Shown piece by piece: positions 1 to 9,744 of a stretch of DNA of 64,000 nucleotides. The position numbers and the translations under genes were made by a program. The notes under the pieces were generated by a model. It worked only from the letters and a program-made list of their open reading frames with translations, made no database searches and was not told where the DNA came from. The stretch is from JAEXOD01 sp964652025 (GTDB lineage Bacteria; Bacteroidota; Ignavibacteria; Ignavibacteriales; Melioribacteraceae): the NCBI GenBank assembly GCA_964652025.1, contig CAZYZX010000002.1:186001-250000 (forward strand). Reading direction: 5' to 3'. The stretch's first letter is position 1, and every line of letters begins with the position of its first letter.

Positions 1-1253
1 GATTTTGTATTAATATAATATTGGTCAATTAAGGAACTAGCTTCCATTATATTATCAGAAAAACTAAAATCAAATGTTAGCTCTCGTTGTTTTTCTTCAA
101 ATGTTTTTTTATAGTTTAATGAATAATTATTACTATTCATTTCTCTTGAAGAGTTACTTTTTCTTACAAAATAATCAGTATATAATAAACTATTAGGATA
201 TTGTATATTTTGAATATTATTAACGCTATTACCACCATATCCACGTCTTTGGAAACTTAGTGTAATAGTATTATAATCATTTAAGTAATAATCAAAACCT
301 AAATTTAAACTTCCACCATCTCTTGTGCTTGTGCTAAAAGAATTTTGTTCTAAGTTCATTATGCTGGTACGTTTAGAAGAAGCTACATCAATAGAATAGT
401 TACTTCTTCTATCAAACGATGCAAAAAAGTTAAAACCATCAAATTTATAATTTAAATTTATTGTACCATTATATTTATCTCTTGTACCAACATTTGCACT
501 AACAGCACCATTAAAACCATGTTGGCTATTTTTCTTTAGAATTATATTTATTATTCCACCTGTCCCTTCCGGGTCGTATTTTGCAGAAGGATTTGTAACT
601 AATTCTATAGTTTCAATTGTACTTGCTGGTATTTGTGCTAATGCATCTTCTGGACTTAATGCAACCATTCCGTTTGGCTTACCATCAATAAGAATAGTCA
701 AATTGCTATTACCTCTTAAGCTAACTTTACCATCAGCATCTACATTTACAGATGGTATATTCTGAAGGATATCAATTGCAGTACCGCCTACACTTGTTAG
801 CATTTTATCTACATTAATAACCTTTTTTTCAATATTGTAAGTATAAATTTCCTTTTGTCCAGTTACTTCTACCTGACCCATTGTAATAGATTTTTGACTT
901 AAATTAATTTTCCCTAAATCTAATTCGCTATTTTTTGGTGTAACTGCTAAATCGCTTATAACTTTTGTTTCGTATCCAATAAAGCTTGCTTTGCAAAAAT
1001 ATCTGCCCGGTTTTAAATTTTCTATTTCAAAAAATCCAGATTTATTACTAACTGATCCGGTTATTAATGATGAATCTTTTATCGAAAATACAGCAACGTT
1101 TCCATATTCAATTGGCATTCCCGTTTGCTGGTCTATTAAATATCCACTTATTTTGCCACTTATTGATGCATTATTACCCATTTTATAATCTTGTGCAAAA
1201 CTATTAAAACTTATTATTGCCACAAAAAATAAAATTACCTTTATTAGTTTCAT
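1..1253 (-). CDS. TonB-dependent-receptor-like outer membrane beta-barrel protein (C-terminus cut by window edge)
   Basis: The frame is open from an ATG to the window edge, so only the N-terminal ~417 residues are present. It starts with a signal peptide (MKLIKVILFF..., ending ...SFAQ), preceded by the SD AGAGG. Next comes a carboxypeptidase-regulatory-like beta-sandwich (GKISGYLID, then FFEIENLKPG), and then a plug-like region with GGTAIDILQNIPSV, VSLRGNSN, LIDGKP and YDPEGTGGIINI. That order is typical of the Bacteroidota 'outer membrane beta-barrel family' (OMP_b-brl_3 type), which resembles TonB-dependent receptors. The start of the barrel follows. It probably sits in the outer membrane and takes up or exports an unknown ligand; the substrate cannot be told. 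A terminator separates it from the kinase gene upstream. Confidence 0.85.
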   Translation of the reverse strand, partial: MKLIKVILFFVAIISFNSFAQDYKMGNNASISGKISGYLIDQQTGMPIEYGNVAVFSIKDSSLITGSVSNKSGFFEIENLKPGRYFCKASFIGYETKVISDLAVTPKNSELDLGKINLSQKSITMGQVEVTGQKEIYTYNIEKKVINVDKMLTSVGGTAIDILQNIPSVNVDADGKVSLRGNSNLTILIDGKPNGMVALSPEDALAQIPASTIETIELVTNPSAKYDPEGTGGIINIILKKNSQHGFNGAVSANVGTRDKYNGTINLNYKFDGFNFFASFDRRSNYSIDVASSKRTSIMNLEQNSFSTSTRDGGSLNLGFDYYLNDYNTITLSFQRRGYGGNSVNNIQNIQYPNSLLYTDYFVRKSNSSREMNSNNYSLNYKKTFEEKQRELTFDFSFSDNIMEASSLIDQYYINTK

Positions 1254-1426
1254 TTTTCCTCTTTTTATTTTTATTTACTTATTAACTAAACAATATTTAT
1301 ACCAAAAATGTTTAATTTTTTTTAATTTATTTTATTAGTATAACTTATTTGTTTTGTTTAAGTTATAAGCATAGCTGTAAAATAAATGCGGAAGTTATAA
1401 TTAAGTGTGAAATATTACGAAAAATA

Positions 1427-1446
1427 ATTCGACTATTTAGTCGAAT
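1427..1446 (-). terminator. Rho-independent terminator after the TPR histidine kinase gene
   Basis: A perfect 9-bp inverted repeat (ATTCGACTA / TAGTCGAAT) with a 2-nt loop starts just after the kinase stop codon. On the minus strand it is followed by TATTTTT. It separates the kinase from the outer-membrane receptor gene, which must have its own promoter in the next ~170 bp. A weaker repeat (ATAACTTA / TAAGTTAT, 1340-1366) lies in that interval. Confidence 0.6.
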
Positions 1447-1468
1447 CACATTAATTTTAGGTCGAATT

Positions 1469-4255
1469 TTAAGAAAATATTACCCTAAAAGTAGAACCTA
1501 CTCCTTTTTCACTTTCAACTTCAATATCTGCATTGTTAAGTTCACAATATTTTTTAACTAATGCAAGACCTAATCCATTACCCTCAAATTTCCTAGTATA
1601 CCCTTGCTCCTCTTGAGAAAAAGGACTAAATAACATTGGGAAATATTCTTTAGAAATACCTATACCTGTATCTTTTATTTCTAAAACAAGTCTTTCTTTT
1701 TCGTTACGATAAACATTAACTTCTACAAAACCTTTTTCTGTATATTTTATAGCATTATCTAATAAATTGTTAATTATTTGACCAACAGTATATTCATCTG
1801 CCCAAATATACGCATTATCTGTTAATACATTAAATTTAAGTTCTATACCTTTATCTTTTGCGATATAGATTAACTCGTTTCTAATTGGATCTAATAAATC
1901 CGAAGCTAAATTTAAGTACTTCGAAACATAATCATAAACACCAGCTTGCACCTCAGACATATTTAATATTAAATCTATGGTGCGTATTATACGCCTTCCG
2001 GCATTACCCATAGATACAAAACATGATTTTAATTCATCGTCTATTTTATCTTCTAGTTCGTCTTTTAATAAACCAGAAAAACTTAAAATTGTATTAATTG
2101 GTGTTCTAATTTCATGAGATATTTGAGCTAAAAACTCAGATTTTAGTTTATCAGATTTTTCTGCCTGTTCTTTGGCTAATATTAACTTATCTTCGTCTGC
2201 CTTTCCTTGCGTAATATCTAATATAAAACCTTCAAACATAAGTTCTTTAGTTCCTTCTATTAGTATTGCAGAACCAAAATCTTCTAACCATACTGTGCTA
2301 CCAGCTTTATTTTTTATTCTATATTGAATATGATATGGTCTATTTTCAACTATTGAAGCATCGACCTCCTTTTTACAAGAAATTAAGTCTTCTGAATCTA
2401 TAATTTTAGTAAAATCCATTTGATTTTTTATAAACAAATCTTTATCATACCCAGTTAATATAGTAAATTGATCATTTAAATATATATATGAGCTAAATTT
2501 GCTATTTTTGCTTAAATAAATTATACCGGGTACATTTTCAGCAAGCATTCTAAATTTTTCTTCGCTTTCAAATATTCTTTGATAACTCCTTTTAATATCT
2601 ATTGCATATGCTATTTGAGATGAAACAAATGTTAAAAATTCTTTATCTTTTTCTCCATATTTAATGTTTTCATAATATGATTGAACAACCATGGCACCAA
2701 TAATTTTATTATCAGGCGAAATTAATGGAACTCCCAAAAACTCTTTTGATATTGTTCCTATAATTTCAATTATACCACTTTTTGCCATTTGTAATATTTT
2801 TTGTTCGGTTAAATGGACTACCTCTCCCTTCTTTATTAGATATTCTGTTATTCCTTTGCCAAGTTTTTGTTCTTCATACTCTTTTTGTTCTAAATTTGTA
2901 TCTATTTCATCTACATAATAAGGAAATCTGATTGTTTGTTTTTCTTCGTCATATAAAGCAATATAAAAATTTTTAGCCGGTATTATTTCACAAATTGTTT
3001 TATGAACCATCTTGTAAAGTTCATTTAAATTTAAAGCAGAATTTATAGCATTAGAAATTTTATATAATGTTTCCGATTTTATGTTTTTTTCTAATAATTC
3101 TTTTTTCTCTTTTTTGCCACTATTATACATTTGGAATAAATAAATAGCTACTATAAATACTAATATAACTGCTAAAATTAAAAAATTTCTTACTGCTTTT
3201 TGTTTATCAATTTCTAAAGCTTTTATAGTTAACTCTTGCTTTTGTATTTCATACTCAGACTGAATATTTGCAATCCTTTTATTTTGTTCAGTATTAAACA
3301 TTTGTTTGTTTATATCATAATACTTTACAAAATAATCCAACGCAGTTTTATAATCATTTTTGCTTTTATAAATTTCGTATAGATGATAATAAATTATATC
3401 TAAGTGAGGTTTTATGCTTAGTTTATCTGCTATTTTTATTGCTTCATTAAAATAATATTCTGCTTTATTATAATCTTTAATATAATAGTACTCTTTTCCT
3501 ATACTTGTAAGTATTAAGGATATCCCTTGCAAGTTGCCAAATTCCTGCAATTGCTTTAAGGCTGTATTAAAATAATTTAGTGCTACGGTATGATTGCCCA
3601 AATCTGAATAAACTTTGGCTATTCCCTCATTTGTTAATGCTAAGTGATTTAAACTTTTACTGTCTCTTAATAAAATAAATGCTTTTTCGTGATATTCTAA
3701 TGCCTTATTATAATTTTTTAAAATTCGATAAACATTCCCAATATTATTTAAAGTTGTAGCTATTGCTTCCTTATCCCCCAAATCTAATTTAATTTCTAAT
3801 GATTTTTCAAAAAATTCTAATGCTTTTTCATAATTTTTGGCATCCAAATAAACAAGCGCTATGTTGTTTAAAGAAGCAGCAATTGATTTTTTATCTTCAA
3901 TTTGTTCTCTGATTTTTAAAGAAAGGAAATGATTTTCTATAGCTTTATCAAAATTGCCTAATATTGTATTAGCAACGCCTTTTATATTATATGCAACACC
4001 TAATGATTTTCTATCCGGGTAAGTTTTTAGCAAAAGTAATGCACTATCACAAATTACCAAACTTTTTATGGGATCTAAGTTTCTATATTCCCAAGCCAAG
4101 TCTAATAGTTTTGCAGCTCTATTTTCTATTGGTGTTTTTTTAACAACTATTTCTAAGCTATCAATCGTTTCTTTTATTTTAGATTGAGAGAAAATATTGA
4201 TATTTACAATACTATTTATTAAAATTATAAAAAATAATAGTTTATAGTATCTCAT
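1469..4255 (-). CDS. TPR-GAF-PAS sensor histidine kinase
   Basis: A 928-residue membrane sensor kinase. Visible in order: a signal or TM segment (residues ~5-23); about six TPR units (~60-330) predicted to be periplasmic; a coiled stretch; a TM helix (~350-372); a GAF domain (~395-560); a PAS domain (~570-690); HisKA with phospho-acceptor His714 in SHEIRTP; and an HATPase domain with N box (NNLLDNAIKY), G1 (DTGIGI) and G2 (GNGLGL). There is no receiver domain, so the partner regulator is unknown and none is adjacent. The TPR region resembles that of Bacteroidota tetratricopeptide sensor kinases. It is transcribed alone, with a terminator directly downstream. Confidence 0.9.
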   Translation of the reverse strand: MRYYKLLFFIILINSIVNINIFSQSKIKETIDSLEIVVKKTPIENRAAKLLDLAWEYRNLDPIKSLVICDSALLLLKTYPDRKSLGVAYNIKGVANTILGNFDKAIENHFLSLKIREQIEDKKSIAASLNNIALVYLDAKNYEKALEFFEKSLEIKLDLGDKEAIATTLNNIGNVYRILKNYNKALEYHEKAFILLRDSKSLNHLALTNEGIAKVYSDLGNHTVALNYFNTALKQLQEFGNLQGISLILTSIGKEYYYIKDYNKAEYYFNEAIKIADKLSIKPHLDIIYYHLYEIYKSKNDYKTALDYFVKYYDINKQMFNTEQNKRIANIQSEYEIQKQELTIKALEIDKQKAVRNFLILAVILVFIVAIYLFQMYNSGKKEKKELLEKNIKSETLYKISNAINSALNLNELYKMVHKTICEIIPAKNFYIALYDEEKQTIRFPYYVDEIDTNLEQKEYEEQKLGKGITEYLIKKGEVVHLTEQKILQMAKSGIIEIIGTISKEFLGVPLISPDNKIIGAMVVQSYYENIKYGEKDKEFLTFVSSQIAYAIDIKRSYQRIFESEEKFRMLAENVPGIIYLSKNSKFSSYIYLNDQFTILTGYDKDLFIKNQMDFTKIIDSEDLISCKKEVDASIVENRPYHIQYRIKNKAGSTVWLEDFGSAILIEGTKELMFEGFILDITQGKADEDKLILAKEQAEKSDKLKSEFLAQISHEIRTPINTILSFSGLLKDELEDKIDDELKSCFVSMGNAGRRIIRTIDLILNMSEVQAGVYDYVSKYLNLASDLLDPIRNELIYIAKDKGIELKFNVLTDNAYIWADEYTVGQIINNLLDNAIKYTEKGFVEVNVYRNEKERLVLEIKDTGIGISKEYFPMLFSPFSQEEQGYTRKFEGNGLGLALVKKYCELNNADIEVESEKGVGSTFRVIFS

Positions 4256-4321
4256 TTAATTAACTATAGATAAAATATAAAGCAAATATAAGATAATTAG
4301 GATTAAAATAAAATGGAAATT

Positions 4322-4510
4322 TTATCGAGAGGCTAAAAAAACTATTATTGAAGAAATAACAATAAAAATTGCAGTAAAAACAAAAAGCCGTTTAAGCAAT
4401 TTTTGCTTATGCTTGTACCTTTTATAACTTTCATCAATTTCGGGATGATAATCACCCTTACTGATATCCCAGTTATAATAGTTCTTATTCAAATCAATAT
4501 TGGTATTCAT
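4322..4510 (-). CDS. Small single-pass membrane protein
   Basis: A 62-residue protein not recognised as any family. It has a charged N-terminal ~38 residues rich in Lys, Tyr and Asp (YNWDISKGDYHPEID), then one hydrophobic helix (~40-60) ending in ASR. It lies between the aldehyde dehydrogenase and the histidine kinase genes on the same strand. Codon use looks like its neighbours, and the soluble-tail-plus-helix design argues for a real small protein. No function is proposed. Confidence 0.5.
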   Translation of the reverse strand: MNTNIDLNKNYYNWDISKGDYHPEIDESYKRYKHKQKLLKRLFVFTAIFIVISSIIVFLASR

Positions 4511-4575
4511 CTATTCCTATATTTTAATTACAATTTAATAAATATTTATTAAATAGCAAATGATTTAAATCACTA

Positions 4576-6150
4576 TTACAATTTAAAGTTGTTAATTATA
4601 GAGTTAACCTCATCAAGTGTAATTCCAGTTCCCAATTCCTTTGGTTTTGTAGCAGGGGCATTATATGTTGTATTATTAACAACTGGATTGCCTGCACGGG
4701 CGCGAAGCCTTTCTTCTATAACATCCATAAAACTATTGTTGGTAGTTTTAGATGTATTAATTGCTTTTCCTTTAAAGGAATTAACACTTGTACCTTTGTT
4801 AATAGCGTTAGTTTCAAAAGCTAAAGTCTTAATATTTAATAAATGCTCAGCTGTAACATTTTCTGAAATAATAGAACCACCCCATGTACCACAACCTAAA
4901 GTTAAAGAAGGCATTAAACCAGTTGTATAACCAACAGCTCCTAATGAACTTGGTGTATTAACCAAAATTCTAAAAGCCGGTTTTTCTAAGGCAAATTTCA
5001 TAATTACTTCGTCATCATTACTATGTATTACTAAAGTATGACCAATACCTCCAAAGTTTAATAGTTCAATACTTTTATGACAGCCATCTAACCATCCATC
5101 AACAGTATAAAATGCTAAAATTGGGGATAATTTTTCGGCTGATAGCAACTCATCTTTTCCAACTTTTGTACATTCTGCAACTAATATTTTAGTATTATCA
5201 GGAACCTTAAAGCCAGCAAATTCGGCAATCCAAGTTGCAGCTTTACCAACTATTTCTGCATTTAGTTTACCACCTTTAAAAACAAATTGTTCTAATTTCT
5301 TTTTTTCTTCATTAGAGCAGAAATAGCAACCCAATTTTTTTGCTTCTTCAATAACTTTTTCTTTTATTGGTCTATCAACAATCATAGCTTGTTCAGATGA
5401 ACATAGCGTTCCATTATCAAAAGTTTTACCTGTTACAATATCAGAAACAGCTTTAGTAATATTTGCAGTCCTTTCTATAAAAGCAGGCACGTTACCGGCA
5501 CCAACTCCATAGGCTGGTTTTCCGCTACTATATGCTGCTTTAACCATTGCATTACTTCCTGTTGCAAGAATAACTGCAACATTCGGATCTTTCATTAAGG
5601 CTTCTGTGCCTTCTAATGTTGGTATTGTCATACACTGTATTAATCCTTCAGGTGCTCCAGCTTTTATAGCAGCTTCTTTTATTACTTTTATTGCTTCTAA
5701 AGTACAATTTAAAGCCTTGGGATGTGGGCTTGCTACTATTCCATTTCTACTTTTAAGTGATATTATAGCCTTAAACATTACTGTAGATGTTGGATTTGTT
5801 GAAGGAATTAATGCCGCAACAACTCCCATCGGTTCAGCTATTTTTACAATCTTACCGTTCTCCTGAACATCTATTACACCAACTGTCTTTAAGTTTTTTA
5901 TAGATTCCCAAACATCTTTTGTAGCAAAAATATTTTTAATCTTTTTATCTTCAACTTTTCCAAATCCTGTCTCTTCAACTGCTAATTTTGCTAATCTTTC
6001 AGCTTCTGCATATCCAGCTTCTACCATTGCTTTTACAACAGCGTCTACTTGTGCTTGATTAAAATGCTTAAACTCTAATTGCGCTTCCTTGGCTTTTTGA
6101 CATAAAATACGAACTTCTTGTGTGGAAAGTAAATCTTTATCGATATTCAT
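4576..6150 (-). CDS. CoA-acylating aldehyde dehydrogenase (acetaldehyde or succinate-semialdehyde type)
   Basis: A 524-residue NAD(P)-dependent dehydrogenase of the EutE/PduP/SucD/AdhE-N group, which interconverts an aldehyde plus CoA and an acyl-CoA. The nucleophile is Cys250 in GTLCSSEQA. The cofactor-binding stretch (EPMGVVAALIPSTNPTST) and GVGAGNVPAFIE are family hallmarks. The glutamate-containing motif of hydrolytic aldehyde dehydrogenases is absent, as expected. It differs from a minimal enzyme by a ~65-residue C-terminal extension: a low-complexity Asn/Thr/Pro linker (~480-508) and a short terminal amphipathic helix (TLDEVNSIINNF). This resembles the linker-plus-helix peptides that target enzymes to bacterial microcompartments, but no shell gene is in the window. 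The substrate cannot be decided from sequence. Confidence 0.88.
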   Translation of the reverse strand: MNIDKDLLSTQEVRILCQKAKEAQLEFKHFNQAQVDAVVKAMVEAGYAEAERLAKLAVEETGFGKVEDKKIKNIFATKDVWESIKNLKTVGVIDVQENGKIVKIAEPMGVVAALIPSTNPTSTVMFKAIISLKSRNGIVASPHPKALNCTLEAIKVIKEAAIKAGAPEGLIQCMTIPTLEGTEALMKDPNVAVILATGSNAMVKAAYSSGKPAYGVGAGNVPAFIERTANITKAVSDIVTGKTFDNGTLCSSEQAMIVDRPIKEKVIEEAKKLGCYFCSNEEKKKLEQFVFKGGKLNAEIVGKAATWIAEFAGFKVPDNTKILVAECTKVGKDELLSAEKLSPILAFYTVDGWLDGCHKSIELLNFGGIGHTLVIHSNDDEVIMKFALEKPAFRILVNTPSSLGAVGYTTGLMPSLTLGCGTWGGSIISENVTAEHLLNIKTLAFETNAINKGTSVNSFKGKAINTSKTTNNSFMDVIEERLRARAGNPVVNNTTYNAPATKPKELGTGITLDEVNSIINNFKL

Positions 6151-6216
6151 AGTTTATCCTAAAATTAACCCTCAAATATAATTAAGATATTACTAATGTT
6201 CAAGTAATTTATTTTA

Positions 6217-7056
6217 TTAATGCATTAATGCCAAGTCTTCAAATAAATTTTGGTTTTCCTTTTCCCCTAATTTTTCGTATGCTTTATAAAGATTTGATAA
6301 TATGCGGATAATTATCATTTTAGCTGTAGTCTTTTCTATTATTATTTTTATAAAAGAATCTAAACTTTCTTCTGCTAAAGATTTTATCTCAGTTTCTCCT
6401 ATTATTTTCCCTCTATTAAAACAATCTATTAGTATAAAATGATTATCAACATAGGCTTTCGCTAAAAAATGTCCCGGGAACCTGCACCCTTCTACTCTAA
6501 AACCTAAAACTTTGGCTGTTAACATATATATTAAGGTTAAGGTTATTGGTAAACCTTTTTTATTAGATAGTACATAATCTAAATTACTATTTAATGGATT
6601 ATAATAGTCTTCTGTTGCTCCTTCATAACCCTCTTCAATAAATAAAAAATTTGCTAAATCTAATACATTTCCATCAGGATTTTTTCTTAAAAACTTATAT
6701 GCTAAGTCTTTTATTCTTTCACTTAAATTAGGATTATAAGTTAAACCAAAATCAAATTTTGCTATTAGTTCTAAAACTCTTTCTAACTTTAAAAATTCAT
6801 CATCTATTTTTAGTATACTTTGCCACTGAATTTTTAACCAAGTTCTTCTATTTCGCCATATAATATCTTTAATAGCGCTTAATTTTGGATCATCAATATA
6901 TAAATGTAAATCAGCTAAATCCTTTTCTAACATTAGCCCATAATTTTCAAACGCAAGACGCACTTCTTTATATATTTCTTCATTATCATCATCTAACAAT
7001 TTTACTAAAGATAATAGTTTGTTTTGCATTTGTTGGGATTGGTTAATTTCATTCAT
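6217..7056 (-). CDS. SirB1-family transglutaminase-like protein
   Basis: A 279-residue cytosolic protein with the SirB1/transglutaminase-like core. Key stretches are LANFLFIEEGYEG, then LPITLTLIYMLTAKVLGFRVEGC, then FPGHFLAK and LIDCFNRGK. The N-terminal ~90 residues are helical (LYIDDPKLSAIKDIIWR) and the C-terminus is TPR-like (ILSNLYKAYEKLG). The biochemical role of this family is not established. A strong hairpin terminator lies just upstream, so it is probably transcribed from a promoter within the ~30 bp before the gene or by read-through from the YceI gene. Confidence 0.8.
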   Translation of the reverse strand: MNEINQSQQMQNKLLSLVKLLDDDNEEIYKEVRLAFENYGLMLEKDLADLHLYIDDPKLSAIKDIIWRNRRTWLKIQWQSILKIDDEFLKLERVLELIAKFDFGLTYNPNLSERIKDLAYKFLRKNPDGNVLDLANFLFIEEGYEGATEDYYNPLNSNLDYVLSNKKGLPITLTLIYMLTAKVLGFRVEGCRFPGHFLAKAYVDNHFILIDCFNRGKIIGETEIKSLAEESLDSFIKIIIEKTTAKMIIIRILSNLYKAYEKLGEKENQNLFEDLALMH

Positions 7057-7089
7057 CCAGTTATCTCAGTATAAGTTTTAGTATAAAAA

Positions 7090-7117
7090 AATTCCCCATA
7101 TTAAAATATGGGGAATT
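7090..7117 (-). terminator. Strong terminator after the YceI gene (symmetrical)
   Basis: A 13-bp perfect stem (AATTCCCCATATT / AATATGGGGAATT) with a 2-nt loop. T-runs flank it on both strands. It lies directly after the YceI stop codon and before the SirB1-like gene, both on the minus strand, so it ends the YceI transcript. Confidence 0.85.
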
Positions 7118-7133
7118 TTTATAAGTATTAATT

Positions 7134-7763
7134 TTATTTATTGTTGCCCACTATATTAACTTCAACATCAATTTCATTAGAAACTTTGCTTGGAATAGCT
7201 TGATGAGTGATATTAAAATCTGATAATTTTAAATTAAATTTACCACGAACGTTTAGTAAATCTCCAGGTGCTCTTTTTTTAGTTTGTTCATTTTCATCTA
7301 AATAAACTAACGTAAAATTACCATTTACATCCTTTTTAACACCCTTAATAGTAATTTCTCCATTTACGCTTAAAACTAATCTATTATCCTTTTTTTCAAC
7401 AACTTTATTTACTTTTTTAATTTCAAATGTAATATCGGGGTATTTTTCGGAATTAAGCCATTCTTCACCGGCTAAGTGTTCATCACGTAAAGTTATACCG
7501 GTTTTTATGCTTTTTACTGGAACAGAAAAACTCCCTTTTAAGGTTTTGGCAACATTACCTATTTCGAAAGTTACGTTCCCTTTAATTTGATTTGAAACCC
7601 CTGTAATATCTTCTAATAATGTCTTACTAAAAAAAGTTACTTGATTTCTGCCATAATTATCATCAAAATTAAAAGTTTGCGTTCCTTTGGCTTTCACCTT
7701 AAAATCTTGAGCATTTAATACAAGAATTACAGAAAAAAAGATTGAAAATATATATTTTAACAT
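7134..7763 (-). CDS. YceI-family periplasmic protein
   Basis: A 209-residue exported protein with a signal peptide (MLKYIFSIFF..., ending ...VLNAQ) followed by the YceI lipocalin-like beta-barrel. Typical stretches are QTFNFDD near the N-terminus, SFSVPVKSIKTG, the signature LRDEHLAGEEWLNSEKYPDITFE, and a C-terminal FNLKLSDFNITH. Family members bind isoprenoid-type lipids in the periplasm; the ligand here is unknown. It lies 18 bp downstream of a two-TM membrane protein gene and probably forms an operon with it. It ends at a strong terminator. Confidence 0.9.
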   Translation of the reverse strand: MLKYIFSIFFSVILVLNAQDFKVKAKGTQTFNFDDNYGRNQVTFFSKTLLEDITGVSNQIKGNVTFEIGNVAKTLKGSFSVPVKSIKTGITLRDEHLAGEEWLNSEKYPDITFEIKKVNKVVEKKDNRLVLSVNGEITIKGVKKDVNGNFTLVYLDENEQTKKRAPGDLLNVRGKFNLKLSDFNITHQAIPSKVSNEIDVEVNIVGNNK

Positions 7764-7781
7764 GGTACTACTCCTATTTAA

Positions 7782-8045
7782 TTAGTTAATTGATTTTTTT
7801 CTAAAAACGAAATAAAAAGTGCCCGCAAATAACAATGCTAACCCAGAAATTAATAAGGATAAATCCAATCCCCAAATAAATGTATTTTCCACAACTTTAT
7901 AAGTTGTATCAAATAATTCATCTTTCTTTTCTACAACTATAGATGTTTTAGTTAATATTTCAAACCCACTAAACGCCCAAGGTATAAAAGATAATACCGC
8001 TATTATAATACCAGTAAAGGTAGAGATTTTTTGTTTTTTATTCAT
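7782..8045 (-). CDS. Two-TM membrane protein
   Basis: An 87-residue protein with two hydrophobic helices (~8-27 and ~60-80) joined by a hydrophilic loop rich in Lys, Asp and Thr (EKKDELFDTTYKVVE). It ends in a basic FRKKSIN. It is first in a probable two-gene operon with the YceI protein and diverges from pruA. The family is not recognised; a membrane partner role for YceI is possible but unsupported beyond position. Confidence 0.55.
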   Translation of the reverse strand: MNKKQKISTFTGIIIAVLSFIPWAFSGFEILTKTSIVVEKKDELFDTTYKVVENTFIWGLDLSLLISGLALLFAGTFYFVFRKKSIN

Positions 8046-8174
8046 AATTTATCTTTTTTTTATCTATTAACAACAAAAATTATTTAATTGTTCAAAAAAC
8101 TAAATTGATTATTAAAAAAAAAAGAATTAATTTTATTAATTATTTATTTCATAAAATATACACGAGGATAACAT

Positions 8175-9728
8175 ATGAAATTAAAACCATTTAAGAACAA
8201 TCCAATTACTGATTTCACAAATTCTTCTAATTACAAAAAACAAGTTGAAGCATTAAAAGAAGTTGAAAAACAATTTGGAAAAACCTATCCTTTACAAGTT
8301 GGTGGAAAAGCTTTAAAAACAGAAAGTTTAATTAAAAGCATAAATCCATCAAATAAGGAACAAGTTATTGCTTATTTTCACAAAGCAACAAAGGAAATAG
8401 CTGAAAAAGCTGTTGAAGAAGCAGCCAAAACATTCGAAACTTGGAAGAATACATCCCCAGAAGAAAGAGCTAGTATTTTATTAAAGGCATCTGAAATTAT
8501 TAAGAAAAGAAGATTTGAAATTAATGCTTGGATGATATCTGAAGCAGGTAAAAATTTTACAGAAGCTGATGCTGATACAGCAGAAGCAATTGACTTTTTA
8601 GAGTTTTATGCTCGAGAAATTTTACGCTATAGTGCTAAACAACCTATTACACCAGTACCTGGCGAAGAAAACGAACTATTCTACATTCCAATGGGTGTTT
8701 ATGCTGTTATTCCACCATGGAATTTTCCATTTGCAATTTTAGTTGGTATGACAAGTGCCGCTATTGTATGTGGTAACACAGTAGTATTAAAACCAAGTAG
8801 CGATACACCTATGATGGGTAGATTATTTTATGATGTTTTAATTGAAGCCGGTTTACCTAAGGGAGTATTAAATTTTGTACCAGGCAGTGGTGCAGAAGTT
8901 GGTGATGTTATTGTTGGACATAAACTAACTAGAGGTATTGCATTTACTGGTTCAGTAGCTGTTGGTTGCCATATTAACGAATTAGCTGCTAAAGTACAAC
9001 CTGGTCAAATTTGGTTAAAACGCGTTATAGCAGAAATGGGCGGTAAAGACTCTATTATTGTTGATAGCGAAGCAGATATTGACGATGCTGTTAATGGTGT
9101 TATTGCATCCGCATTTGGTTTCCAAGGTCAAAAGTGTTCTGCTTGTTCTCGTGCTATCGTAGATAAATCTGTTTACAAAGAATTTGTAGAAAAACTTAAA
9201 AAAGGTGTTGAACAAATTCAAGTTGGTCCAGCTAAAGATAACTTTAGAATGGGTCCGGTAATTAGCCCTGCAGCAGAACGTACAATATTAGAATATATAG
9301 AGATTGGCAAAAAAGAAGGCAAATTATTAACAGGTGGCGAAAAAGCAGAAGGGAATGGTTTTTATATTAAACCAACTGTTTTTATTGATGTAGACCCTAT
9401 GGCTGTAATTTCTCAAGAAGAAATTTTTGGACCTGTGCTTGCTGTTATTAAAGCTAAAAATTTTGATGATGCATTAAAAATTGCAAATAATACACAATAT
9501 GGTTTAACTGGTGCAGTTTACTCTAAAAATGAAGAAAAATTAGAAAGAGCTCGGAACGAGTTTTTTGTTGGTAATTTATACTTTAATAGAAAATGTACCG
9601 GCGCTTTAGTAGGTGGTCATCCATTTGGTGGATTTAATATGTCCGGAACTGATAGCAAAGCCGGCGGAAGAGATTATTTATTATTATTCCTTCAGGCTAA
9701 AATGGTAAGCAAAAAAATTATTAAATAA
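8175..9728 (+). CDS. pruA: L-glutamate gamma-semialdehyde (1-pyrroline-5-carboxylate) dehydrogenase
   Basis: A 517-residue NAD-dependent aldehyde dehydrogenase performing the second step of proline catabolism: glutamate semialdehyde to glutamate. It shows the family length and N-terminus (FKNNPITDFT near the start), PWNFPFAI, the Rossmann motif FTGSVAVG, the general-base region RVIAEMGGKDS, and the nucleophile Cys321 in GQKCSACSRA. The C-terminus contains GGHPFGGFNMSGTDSKAGG, typical of the RocA-type monofunctional enzyme. The start has a good SD (CACGAGGATAACAT then ATG). sucC follows 16 bp later, so amino-acid carbon feeding into the TCA cycle may be co-expressed. No proline dehydrogenase gene is nearby. 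Confidence 0.93.
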   Translation: MKLKPFKNNPITDFTNSSNYKKQVEALKEVEKQFGKTYPLQVGGKALKTESLIKSINPSNKEQVIAYFHKATKEIAEKAVEEAAKTFETWKNTSPEERASILLKASEIIKKRRFEINAWMISEAGKNFTEADADTAEAIDFLEFYAREILRYSAKQPITPVPGEENELFYIPMGVYAVIPPWNFPFAILVGMTSAAIVCGNTVVLKPSSDTPMMGRLFYDVLIEAGLPKGVLNFVPGSGAEVGDVIVGHKLTRGIAFTGSVAVGCHINELAAKVQPGQIWLKRVIAEMGGKDSIIVDSEADIDDAVNGVIASAFGFQGQKCSACSRAIVDKSVYKEFVEKLKKGVEQIQVGPAKDNFRMGPVISPAAERTILEYIEIGKKEGKLLTGGEKAEGNGFYIKPTVFIDVDPMAVISQEEIFGPVLAVIKAKNFDDALKIANNTQYGLTGAVYSKNEEKLERARNEFFVGNLYFNRKCTGALVGGHPFGGFNMSGTDSKAGGRDYLLLFLQAKMVSKKIIK

Positions 9729-9744
9729 ATAAACTAAGGGTAAA

